From: Bacteroidales bacterium UBA4179
GTDB lineage: Bacteria; Bacteroidota; Bacteroidia; Bacteroidales; Dysgonomonadaceae
DNA: 9,937 nt
Assembly: GCA_002381125.1 (NCBI GenBank)
Contig: DFUT01000004.1
Span: 1-9,937 of the forward strand
Direction: 5' to 3'
The translations under genes were made by a program, and so were the position numbers. Under the pieces are notes generated by a model, which worked only from the letters and a program-made list of their open reading frames with translations, had not been told where the DNA came from and made no database searches. This document shows positions 1 to 6,685 of the stretch, piece by piece. Positions within the stretch are counted from its first letter, which is position 1, and the number at the start of each line of letters is the position of its first letter.

Positions 1-933
1 ATTCCCATGCATGCACCATCCCTTATACGCACCTAAAACTTCAATACGTCGCCGGCCTTTTGCGTGTCCTATTTTCTTTGCAAAAGCTCGTTTGATGGAT
101 TTACGCAATCTTATATGATCATGATAAAATACATATCCTAGAAAATCAATTCCTCGGGCATCAACCGGGAAAACCTGCCAATTATCTTTTAGCCGTAAAT
201 GCAGATATGTTTGCAGATAATCGGATATTTCGATGCGCAATCGATGCAGATAATCTTTATTATCCGACAGAATAACCATATCGTCACAATACCGGAAATA
301 ATATTTTACACGTTTTTCTTCTTTCAGCCAGTGATCGAAATAATTAAGGTAAAAATTCGCAAAGTATTGGCTCAAATAGTTTCCGATCGGAACTCCTGGT
401 GCGCTATCGACGATTTCATCGAGAAGAATAAGCAATCGTTCGTCTTTGAACTTCCGCCTCAATAATTGTTTTAAAATAGTGTTATCTATACTCGGGAAAA
501 ATTTGTGAATATCGAGTTTCAAGCAGTATTGTGTACCGGAAACATTTTTCAAAGCCGTTTTTAATCGGTTTGCACCATCGTGTATTCCTCTTCCCTTTAT
601 GCATGCATACGTATCTCGAATAAATGATCTCACAAAATACGGCTCGAGGATGTTCATGATTGCGTGATGGGCGATCCGATCGGGGAAATAGGGTAGACGA
701 TAAATTTCTCGCAATTTTCCCCGATCAGTTACCATTTTAAAAATGTGATATTCTGACGTTTTATATGAGCAATTCACGAAATTATGCTGTAATGACAACA
801 GATTTTCTTCGCGATGCCTGTCGTGTATTTTTATCCCGTAACGACACTTTTTGCCTTTACGGGCAATATCGTCAGCCAAGCGTATATTGTCCAAGTCGCA
901 AATCCGATCATATATATTTCCTATTCTTTTCAT
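1..933 (-). CDS. DGR-type reverse transcriptase (C-terminus cut by window edge)
   Basis: This is the reverse transcriptase of a diversity-generating retroelement. It should copy the TR transcript into adenine-mutated cDNA that replaces the VR. I translated 311 residues by hand from the ATG at 933-931; the frame runs off the left edge without a stop. Visible motifs: LPYFPDRIAHHAI (80-92); motif A, CLKLDIHKFFPS with Asp141; motif B, GVPIGNYLSQ (180-189), where the [I/V]GxxxSQ form is the DGR hallmark replacing the QGxxxSP of other reverse transcriptases; motif C, RYCDDMVIL with the YCDD catalytic box at 215-218; then GIDFLGYVF (261-269). The last visible residues, YKGWCMHGN, match the conserved C-terminal YKGWxxHxN-like segment, so only a short tail is missing. 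The gene lies 108 bases after the TR. ATG at 933 is the only ATG in frame; the frame stays open to a TAA at 1038-1036 but without a usual start codon. Identity is secure; the exact start is less so. Confidence 0.95.
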   Translation of the reverse strand, partial: MKRIGNIYDRICDLDNIRLADDIARKGKKCRYGIKIHDRHREENLLSLQHNFVNCSYKTSEYHIFKMVTDRGKLREIYRLPYFPDRIAHHAIMNILEPYFVRSFIRDTYACIKGRGIHDGANRLKTALKNVSGTQYCLKLDIHKFFPSIDNTILKQLLRRKFKDERLLILLDEIVDSAPGVPIGNYLSQYFANFYLNYFDHWLKEEKRVKYYFRYCDDMVILSDNKDYLHRLRIEISDYLQTYLHLRLKDNWQVFPVDARGIDFLGYVFYHDHIRLRKSIKRAFAKKIGHAKGRRRIEVLGAYKGWCMHGN

Positions 934-1041
934 TATTTTTGTTGGCTTATCAAAATATGCCTTTCCCTTTCGGTACCAAACATGTTTGAATTTTTTTGTT
1001 TTTTGGCAAGTGCCACGGCCTATATATCGTTTATTTTATTA
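934..1041 (-). other. TR-to-RT spacer, A-rich leader of the RT gene
   Basis: These 108 bases separate the TR from the RT start codon. Read in the sense of the RT gene they are strongly A-rich, with two A runs between 990 and 1005. They hold no Shine-Dalgarno sequence near the ATG, which is usual in Bacteroidetes. The RT frame is open across the stretch (34 codons after TAA at 1038-1036) but lacks ATG, GTG or TTG. A separate 16-codon ORF (983-933) ends in TAATG, overlapping the RT start by one base. The segment probably belongs to the RNA that carries the TR. Confidence 0.5.
951..980 (-). promoter_or_regulatory. Possible Bacteroidetes-type promoter before the RT
   Basis: On the minus strand TTTG at 980-977 is followed after 19 bases by TATTTTG at 957-951. 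This resembles the Bacteroidetes pattern TTTG, about 19-21 bases, TAnnTTTG, but the downstream box is one base short. It would place initiation only about 10 bases before the ATG. In AT-rich DNA such matches arise easily, so this is weak; the RT may equally be read from the upstream tail operon. Confidence 0.22.
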
Positions 1042-1160
1042 AGCTAAGCTGAGAGCCGATGTTCGCATTCGCATTCGAAGCCGCGTTATTCGTATTCGCG
1101 TAGGCGAGACCCGCATTCGCACCATTATTCGCATTACCACTACGCAGAAGCCCACGACGA
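1042..1160 (-). repeat. DGR template repeat (TR)
   Basis: This is the invariant template of the retroelement. It aligns without gaps to 1209-1327 at a fixed offset of 167 bases. Of 119 positions 104 are identical, and all 15 differences fall on T of the plus strand, that is on A in the sense of the target gene. The TR holds 26 such adenines; the 93 other positions are all unchanged. In the target's reading frame it would encode RRGLLRSGNANNGANAG, then LAYANTNNAASNANANIG. Ten AAT/AAC codons are placed so that adenine mutagenesis can turn Asn into many residues. The homology stops sharply at both ends: at 1041 against 1208, and after 1160/1327. Confidence 0.96.
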
Positions 1161-1179
1161 TATATACAGCCAAATTTTT

Positions 1180-2907
1180 TTACAGCCCGGGGCGCACGCG
1201 CCCATAATAGCCAAGCCGAGAGCCGACGTGCGCAGACGCACCCGAAGCCGCGCCATACGTATGCGCGTAGGCGAGACCCGCATTCGCACCATCATTCGCA
1301 TCACCACCACGCAGAAGCCCACGACGAGCCGGAGTCAAATCATTATAAAAACGATCGCAAAAATAAGTGGATGAGCTTGCACCGTTTTCTATCTCAATTC
1401 CCAGCATATCGAAATATCGCCCGAGAACAATTCTACGAAGCCAGCCATCACCTGTTTTCCCGAATTCGAATATTCGAGAATATTTATCCGTTATTGAATC
1501 TTCATAAATATTGTTATCATATATATAAGCAAGAAATTTGTCCCCTTCTTCTACCGTTTGTTTCCAAATATTGATCCCCTGTGTCCATTCCCACAGATCA
1601 CCGAATGGATTTTCAATCCCCATGAAATTGTTTATTTTAACGATCAAATCTCCACCCGCATTAAAATCATGAATAACATGTTCTATCTCTCCGTCAACCA
1701 TTCCCATTTGTAGCGCCAACCCACATTTAACAAGCGGATAATATCCATTATAATTACTCCAATCTGTACCATTTACACTTGTCAATCCACTTCCGAGTCC
1801 ACCGGAATAATAGCCGTTTATCTTATCTTTCACAGCTTTCTGGCTGTTAAGCGTTGCGTATTTTGTAATGAAAAGCATAAACAGGGCTACATGCGTATTG
1901 TAATCGATTAAGCCGTAATCCGGTCCCTGATTTTGTGCATACGTCCTGAAATTCGTTCTCGACAACATTGTTCTTGCTTTACCGAGAAAGCCTTTTTCAA
2001 GAGCATCGTTCGTCGGATCATTATTTCCCCCTCGAAATTTTATGTCCGAATTAATCACACTCCATAAAGAATTGGCTGGTTTTCCGAACACCGAAGCGTT
2101 GTTTACAGCCGCCTTAAAGCACCCGATCGTAAAACCAGGATGCATATCAAACCCTGGAATCGGATAAGGCGAAATCCATAATTTGTGAACTGTTGCAGAA
2201 ACGTCTTCAACCAGATAATAAAAAGGCGGCATATGGGTAACAACGTTACCCGCAGATCCGTCGGTTATGCTCGGCGTACCATCGGCATACAATAATCCGT
2301 TTGTTCTGTTGAATCGTTTTAAATATCCATGTTGATCGAGCGTGCCTTGAATGGCCAATTCGTTTACCACAGCATTTTTAGCCATATCTTCATTGCCTAT
2401 GCGTTGCAAATCCGGATTCGCCTGATTTTCGTCGATAATTACTCCGTATGCATTCGCTTCTTTTGTTAGTCCTCTCAAGGATGGGTTAGGTTCACGAAGC
2501 GACAAGTTGATAATAGCAGATACTCTCCTGCCCGCATTTACCTGAACAGGCTCGAGCTGTGTATATTGCGTAACCTCTTTCAGATAGCAAGTCATTGCGA
2601 GATTGATTTTCGGAAAGAACATTAGAAACGTCCCCGATTGCAGCATTGCTTCAAAACGGGTTTTCTTGTCAAAAAAATCGTTACTGTTATACGCAACAAT
2701 GGCGAGCGGAATGGTAAAATCTCGTGCTTCAAGCAGTGCCATACTGTTTGGAAATAATGTAATTTCCCCGTGTTCATTTTCAAGTTCAACGGCCAGCGGA
2801 GATTTTACCGTAACAGGTTTCATAACTTCGTTGAATGTTCCTTTCAAAGGTGTAATTCCAAATTCCCGATAAACATCTATTCCGTTTATATACAATTCTC
2901 CTGTCAT
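1180..2907 (-). CDS. DGR target: tail-tip receptor-binding protein with lectin-like variable domain
   Basis: This 575-residue protein is probably at the tail tip and binds the host surface. Residues 1-140 (YINGIDVYREFGITPLKG onward, with GRRVSAIINLSLREPNPSL near the end) resemble the distal tail (Dit) type N-terminal domain, which joins tip to tube; this is judged by eye. Residues 225-350 contain MPPFYYLVEDVS, PYPIPGFDMHPGFT and a hydrophobic helix followed by NSQ, a pattern familiar in Bacteroidetes DGR targets. GIENPFGDLWEWTQGI (430-445) carries the G[N/D]xWEW hallmark of the FGE-sulfatase/C-type-lectin fold. The C-terminus RGLLRGG...GSRL (530-565) is the matching RGG...GFR-like segment and is the VR itself. 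Eight residues follow the VR-coded part before TAA (1182-1180). The ATG at 2907 lies 4 bases after the tape measure stop, consistent with co-transcription. The class is strongly supported; the adhesin role and the Dit-like call are inferred. Confidence 0.88.
   Translation of the reverse strand: MTGELYINGIDVYREFGITPLKGTFNEVMKPVTVKSPLAVELENEHGEITLFPNSMALLEARDFTIPLAIVAYNSNDFFDKKTRFEAMLQSGTFLMFFPKINLAMTCYLKEVTQYTQLEPVQVNAGRRVSAIINLSLREPNPSLRGLTKEANAYGVIIDENQANPDLQRIGNEDMAKNAVVNELAIQGTLDQHGYLKRFNRTNGLLYADGTPSITDGSAGNVVTHMPPFYYLVEDVSATVHKLWISPYPIPGFDMHPGFTIGCFKAAVNNASVFGKPANSLWSVINSDIKFRGGNNDPTNDALEKGFLGKARTMLSRTNFRTYAQNQGPDYGLIDYNTHVALFMLFITKYATLNSQKAVKDKINGYYSGGLGSGLTSVNGTDWSNYNGYYPLVKCGLALQMGMVDGEIEHVIHDFNAGGDLIVKINNFMGIENPFGDLWEWTQGINIWKQTVEEGDKFLAYIYDNNIYEDSITDKYSRIFEFGKTGDGWLRRIVLGRYFDMLGIEIENGASSSTYFCDRFYNDLTPARRGLLRGGDANDGANAGLAYAHTYGAASGASAHVGSRLGYYGRVRPGL
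1190..1203. promoter_or_regulatory. GC hairpin/cruciform just past the VR
   Basis: A perfect inverted repeat, GGGCGC at 1190-1195 and GCGCCC at 1198-1203, lies within the last codons of the target gene, 5 bases beyond the VR boundary at 1209. Drawn with a 4-base loop the stem is 5 bp; with a 2-base loop it is 6 bp, all G-C. In the Bordetella phage DGR a GC-rich hairpin a few bases past the VR is needed for efficient retrohoming, so the same role is likely here by position. The TR has no such hairpin after its matching end. The loop does not match the GRNA tetraloop of that system. Confidence 0.6.
1209..1327 (-). repeat. DGR variable repeat (VR) at the 3' end of the target gene
   Basis: This is the recipient repeat, covering residues 528-566 of the 575-residue tail-tip protein. 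Compared with the TR, 15 adenines are replaced (mostly A to G, with some A to C and A to T). They change 12 residues: 534 S>G, 536 N>D, 539 N>D, 549 N>H, 551 N>Y, 552 N>G, 556 N>G, 558 N>S, 560 N>H, 561 I>V, 564 Q>R and 566 S>G. Asn538 and Asn542 are unchanged. No change creates a stop, and the framework residues (Arg-Gly, Gly, Leu, Ala) are kept. Substitutions are concentrated towards the 3' end of the coding sense (12 of 15 lie in 1209-1263). Confidence 0.96.
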
Positions 2908-2911
2908 AATA

Positions 2912-5900
2912 TTATGCTTTTAATTTTATTCCGTTAGTTTCCATTAATTTGATAGAATTTTCTATCCGTTCCAGACGCGATAATTCGTTAGTGTTACGCT
3001 CTATGGCAGCTAAATGAAGTTGATTTTTCGCGGTTGTTGCCAATATCGATTCCGCCGATTCGGACAATTTCCCGGTATTGATTCTTACCGCTACGAAATG
3101 CCCCTCAATTTTTGTTCCCGTTTCCTCTGTAATAGTTGCTATTCCACTTTTTTCTGCCGTTTGCGATATCGCCGATGTTCCTTTTTTTAAATCGAATCCG
3201 GCAGCTTCTGCTGCCGCATTGAAATCGTTCATGGCTTGTTCCCATTGACCTACAAGTACAGGTGCAGCTCCCATAAATTCCGAAAAATCATCCAACACAG
3301 TTTGATCTCCACCAACCGAAAACGACTTTTTCAGGTTATCCTGCAATTGGCTAAATTGCTCGGCAAATATTTCATTGAAAACGATTTGCGAAACGATATC
3401 CTCTATTCCTTTGCTAACAGATTCCTTAAAAGCCGAAAACGAATCGGTGCCACCTTTCCAAGCATCACGCAGTGAATTATACAAATCCGACCCTATCGAT
3501 CCGGCTATTGAGCTTATTGCCGAATTGATTTGACCTGTTGCAGCATCGATTTGTTCCTGATAAGAAATCAGTTCTTCGAGAGCATTTTTCGTTTCGTCAG
3601 TTATCCCTTCGAGTGAAAGAATTGTTTTAGCCAATTCTGTATTGAGCTTTCCCGAACTGTCAATCAAATTCGAAAAATCGCTTCCTGTAAGTTCGGAAAA
3701 ATATTTTCCCAAATCACCGTAAACATTTTTAGTGCCAATCGTGATACCAAAAAATTTCTTTTTTGCAACGCCGATTTTCACATCGAGATCATAGAGGAAT
3801 TTATCAAGCGATTTTCCACTCAGAAGTTTATCCAAGTTTTTTTGAGCATCTCCGATCGCAGTAAATGCGCTTTGGATATCTTTCACGTAGTCCTTAATGA
3901 AAACGTTCGATTGCATCTGTGTGCGTATCTGATCGTTCAATGCTCTGTTATATTCGATTTGAAAACGGATCAATTCGCTTGTCCATGCCTTCTGCGCTTC
4001 GTGATATTTTTTTGCGCCCGACGTAAGTGTCGTATAGATTCCCGCAATACCCTTTAATGTATTTGAAATACCACCTACAACATCTCCGGATGCGATTTTC
4101 CCGATACCCATACCGAGATTAACCACTCCTTCGGTAAGTCCGCTGATTACATCAATCGAATCAGATACATCCTGACCGAATATCTGTCCGAGACTATTTC
4201 CCCACTCTTCAATAATGGCTGTGCTCATTTCAGCTGCAGAGCCGAATTGTTCGAGTGATGTTAAAATTTTATCGTTGTCACCTGATTTAATAGAATTTAA
4301 AACATCTTTAAAACCTTCAGAAACAGCTTTAAATGGATTTTTTGTCTCGATTATATTATATAACTCTATGTATTTTTCCTGAAGTTTGGCAAACTCTTCT
4401 ATTGTAAGCCGAACCTGTCGTTTTACAACATTTCCCTGTTCGTCTATTTCGTTTATATCAACGATCATGAATGTTTGTCCATTTTCTGAAACTTCACGAG
4501 CCGATTCGATTACCGATTTTGTCTGCTCGCGCAATTTCTCGAGCGCCGAATATCCCATGCGTTCGATGTCGCCGAAAATGGTCTTTAAAAATTTGTCACT
4601 GCTGTTTTTTAATTGTTGTACAGCATTGTTATATTCTGCAGTAAGATTTACGAGCGCTTCTTTGGCTTCTTCAGTTCCTGAAGCTTCGAGTATTTTTTTT
4701 GCATTCTGATAATCTTTTGTCAAACTAAGCATCTTCACCGTATAACCTCCATATTGCTTTAGCAATTCGTTCAGTTTCCGATTATACGCTTCATCCGAAG
4801 TATTTAATTCGACATCGATGATCACTTGCTGCCTATAACCTTCCTCGCTTAAATCGTCCTGAATTGCCTGCCTTTTTTCTTTAAGATATTGTTTAAACGA
4901 TAGTATATCATCTCCGTACAATTTCTTTTTTTCCTCTATTTCTCTTTTCAGTGCGTCAACTGCATTTGTTCCACCTAAAAGTTCTGAACGCTCGTATATA
5001 TATAATGTCAAACGTGTCGTATCATCTTTGTTTAATTGTGTTTTGCTCTGCAAATCGGATATCTGTCTATTCAGATATTCAAGGTAACTCTCACCGCTTT
5101 TCATCAAGTCGGCAAACATACTTTGCGCTGTCGCTTTGTTTGTAGCAGCAACGGTTTTGTAATAGAGTTGGTAAGCCTCTTTTTTGTTTTTTAGTTCTTC
5201 CGTTATTTTCTCTTGATCGCTCTTTTCGTTATTGACAGCATTGGTCAACATGTTCTGCTGCCGCAATAGCGCCCGCTTTTCCTGAGAGCGTTGTGCCTCG
5301 AGATTCAGAATATCGACATTCATTTGCGATATCCTTTCATTATCCTCTATTGTATTGTCGCTTAACTCGTCAATTTGTTTTGCTATATCTCTTTTCTGCT
5401 TCATGTGACCGATTTGCATGTTATAATTTTCATCGATCAATTTTGAGGCCTTATGAATAGCATCGAGACGTTCTTTTTCGCTTACGGTAATATCATAGGC
5501 TTTTTCACGGTATTCAGCTATTTTCGCCTCGTTTGCTGCTATTTTTTCATTCATATCGCGTTCGGCGATGCGTAATTTGAACGATTTGTCTTCCAACTCT
5601 GCACGCTCTTTAGCTTTTCTGTTAGTATCCGCTGCAAATGATGCCACTTTACCGCCGAAATCATCGATTCCGGTAGAAAATTTCAATCCGGCATTAGCCA
5701 AATCCGCAAAACCTTGCTTCCAATCCTTCGAAAATATTTTTCCGATTGCGGCTCCCATTTCGCCAATGGCCATAAATCGATTTATAACTTGATCTTTCAT
5801 GAAATTGACAAGATCCAACAAAGCTTGTTTCGGATCTGTAAAAGCCTTGAATAAAGCTTCTCCTACCTTATCTACAACATCAAGAAAACTGTCCAGTATT

Positions 5901-6685
5901 CCCTTAAAATAACCGGTTACCTTCGCCAATGAATTCTGCCCTTCTTCTGTACGCTTAAACCATGTAAATAAAGCTTTCAGGGCCACGACAATCGCTGTGA
6001 TTACGGCGCCAATCGGTGTTGCAATAAAGCGAAGCGAGGCTTTGATCACAGCCTCAATTCCGGATACGGTCGAACCAAGCACTCCGGGTGCGTTGTGCAA
6101 CGAATCCAAAAATCCTTCGTTGCTTCCGGTCGCCCCTTCGATAGTTTTTTGCAATTTCGAAGTTTCAGAATCTAATATTCTGATTTGTTCGAGCATCGAT
6201 CCGCCTATTTCAGCATTTTGTCGTTCTTCCTCACTCAAATTTTTGTATGCTTCTTTGAGCTCGTTCAATCGAGCAATCATCTGATTATAACTTCCCTCAA
6301 TGAGTTTATTTTGTTCGATCTCGCGCTGAATCGATGTCGATAATCCGGATGCCTGTGATTGTAAATTCGCCTTTTCTACTGATAACCTTGCTGTTGCTTC
6401 TGCATATTGCGACGCGCTTATTTTGCCCTCTTCATAACGTTGTTGCAAATTTGACTGCATTTGTTCCGTCTGCTTAATTTGCTGAATAACCTGTTGTAAA
6501 ACGGTTGCCTGTATCTGTGCGTCTTTACTCAAACTGTTGAATGCCTCATTGCTTGCAGCAAGCAAATTCCTATAGCTCTGCGTACCTTCTTTTCCGAGAC
6601 TTTGAACAGAAACTTTCACCTTGTCGATCTCTTGTTCGATATCTCCTTTCAGAATAAATTCTATGTCTACAGGTTCGCGTATCAT
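2912..6685 (-). CDS. Tail tape measure protein
   Basis: A 1257-residue protein placed between the tail chaperone and the tail-tip gene, the standard position of the tape measure. This protein sets tail length, is threaded through the tube and helps DNA entry. It is rich in Gln, Glu, Lys and Ala with long heptad-like stretches (about 10-185 and about 360-520), as in tape measures. A hydrophobic stretch lies at about 200-243 (FIATPIGAVITAIVVALKAL), and a second glycine-rich hydrophobic region at about 835-885; such segments are usual for the membrane-inserting part. Using the rough family rule of 0.15 nm per residue, the tail would be near 190 nm. No lytic transglycosylase or peptidase motif was recognised. 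Its ATG overlaps the stop of the chaperone's second frame as ATGA at 6685-6682, which supports the start. Confidence 0.9.
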   Translation of the reverse strand: MIREPVDIEFILKGDIEQEIDKVKVSVQSLGKEGTQSYRNLLAASNEAFNSLSKDAQIQATVLQQVIQQIKQTEQMQSNLQQRYEEGKISASQYAEATARLSVEKANLQSQASGLSTSIQREIEQNKLIEGSYNQMIARLNELKEAYKNLSEEERQNAEIGGSMLEQIRILDSETSKLQKTIEGATGSNEGFLDSLHNAPGVLGSTVSGIEAVIKASLRFIATPIGAVITAIVVALKALFTWFKRTEEGQNSLAKVTGYFKGILDSFLDVVDKVGEALFKAFTDPKQALLDLVNFMKDQVINRFMAIGEMGAAIGKIFSKDWKQGFADLANAGLKFSTGIDDFGGKVASFAADTNRKAKERAELEDKSFKLRIAERDMNEKIAANEAKIAEYREKAYDITVSEKERLDAIHKASKLIDENYNMQIGHMKQKRDIAKQIDELSDNTIEDNERISQMNVDILNLEAQRSQEKRALLRQQNMLTNAVNNEKSDQEKITEELKNKKEAYQLYYKTVAATNKATAQSMFADLMKSGESYLEYLNRQISDLQSKTQLNKDDTTRLTLYIYERSELLGGTNAVDALKREIEEKKKLYGDDILSFKQYLKEKRQAIQDDLSEEGYRQQVIIDVELNTSDEAYNRKLNELLKQYGGYTVKMLSLTKDYQNAKKILEASGTEEAKEALVNLTAEYNNAVQQLKNSSDKFLKTIFGDIERMGYSALEKLREQTKSVIESAREVSENGQTFMIVDINEIDEQGNVVKRQVRLTIEEFAKLQEKYIELYNIIETKNPFKAVSEGFKDVLNSIKSGDNDKILTSLEQFGSAAEMSTAIIEEWGNSLGQIFGQDVSDSIDVISGLTEGVVNLGMGIGKIASGDVVGGISNTLKGIAGIYTTLTSGAKKYHEAQKAWTSELIRFQIEYNRALNDQIRTQMQSNVFIKDYVKDIQSAFTAIGDAQKNLDKLLSGKSLDKFLYDLDVKIGVAKKKFFGITIGTKNVYGDLGKYFSELTGSDFSNLIDSSGKLNTELAKTILSLEGITDETKNALEELISYQEQIDAATGQINSAISSIAGSIGSDLYNSLRDAWKGGTDSFSAFKESVSKGIEDIVSQIVFNEIFAEQFSQLQDNLKKSFSVGGDQTVLDDFSEFMGAAPVLVGQWEQAMNDFNAAAEAAGFDLKKGTSAISQTAEKSGIATITEETGTKIEGHFVAVRINTGKLSESAESILATTAKNQLHLAAIERNTNELSRLERIENSIKLMETNGIKLKA

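Larger units (their letters stand above)
1..1327 (-). mobile_element. Diversity-generating retroelement cassette (VR, TR, RT)
   Basis: The cassette has the order target with VR, 48-base spacer, TR, 108-base spacer, reverse transcriptase, all in one sense. Adenine-only differences, a DGR-type motif B in the enzyme and a hairpin past the VR together make the assignment firm. It is not a mobile element in the usual sense: it retrohomes into its own target gene and leaves the TR intact. No Avd or HRDC-like accessory gene is present between target and RT or elsewhere in the window; the part beyond the left edge is unseen. Confidence 0.93.

Noticed and set aside
1005..1014. Short inverted repeat GGCA-AG-TGCC as terminator or RNA signal
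   Set aside because: The stem is only 4 bp with a 2-base loop and is not followed by a U tract in either direction.
814..1047. Plus-strand open frame opposite the RT start and TR spacer
   Set aside because: It is antisense to the RT, whose motifs are unmistakable, has no upstream start signals and its product is a low-complexity hydrophobic stretch.
1065..1135. GCATTCG repeats as a CRISPR-like or tandem repeat array
   Set aside because: They are Asn-Ala codon pairs (AAT GCG on the minus strand) inside the TR, with no spacer regularity; the pattern follows from the AAY codons that a DGR template carries.
1190..1203. The GC hairpin as a rho-independent terminator of the tail operon
   Set aside because: On the transcribed (minus) sense the hairpin is followed by CGGGCTG and a run of A, not U; on the other strand the T run precedes the hairpin. 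A role in retrohoming fits better.
1140..1322. A 60-codon minus-strand frame across the VR as a separate gene
   Set aside because: It lies in another frame inside the VR and the repeat spacer; the tail-tip frame carries the conserved fold and the adenine-codon pattern.
5997..6284. Plus-strand open frame opposite the tape measure
   Set aside because: A shadow of the well-supported minus-strand gene; composition mirrors the opposite coding strand and no family is recognisable.
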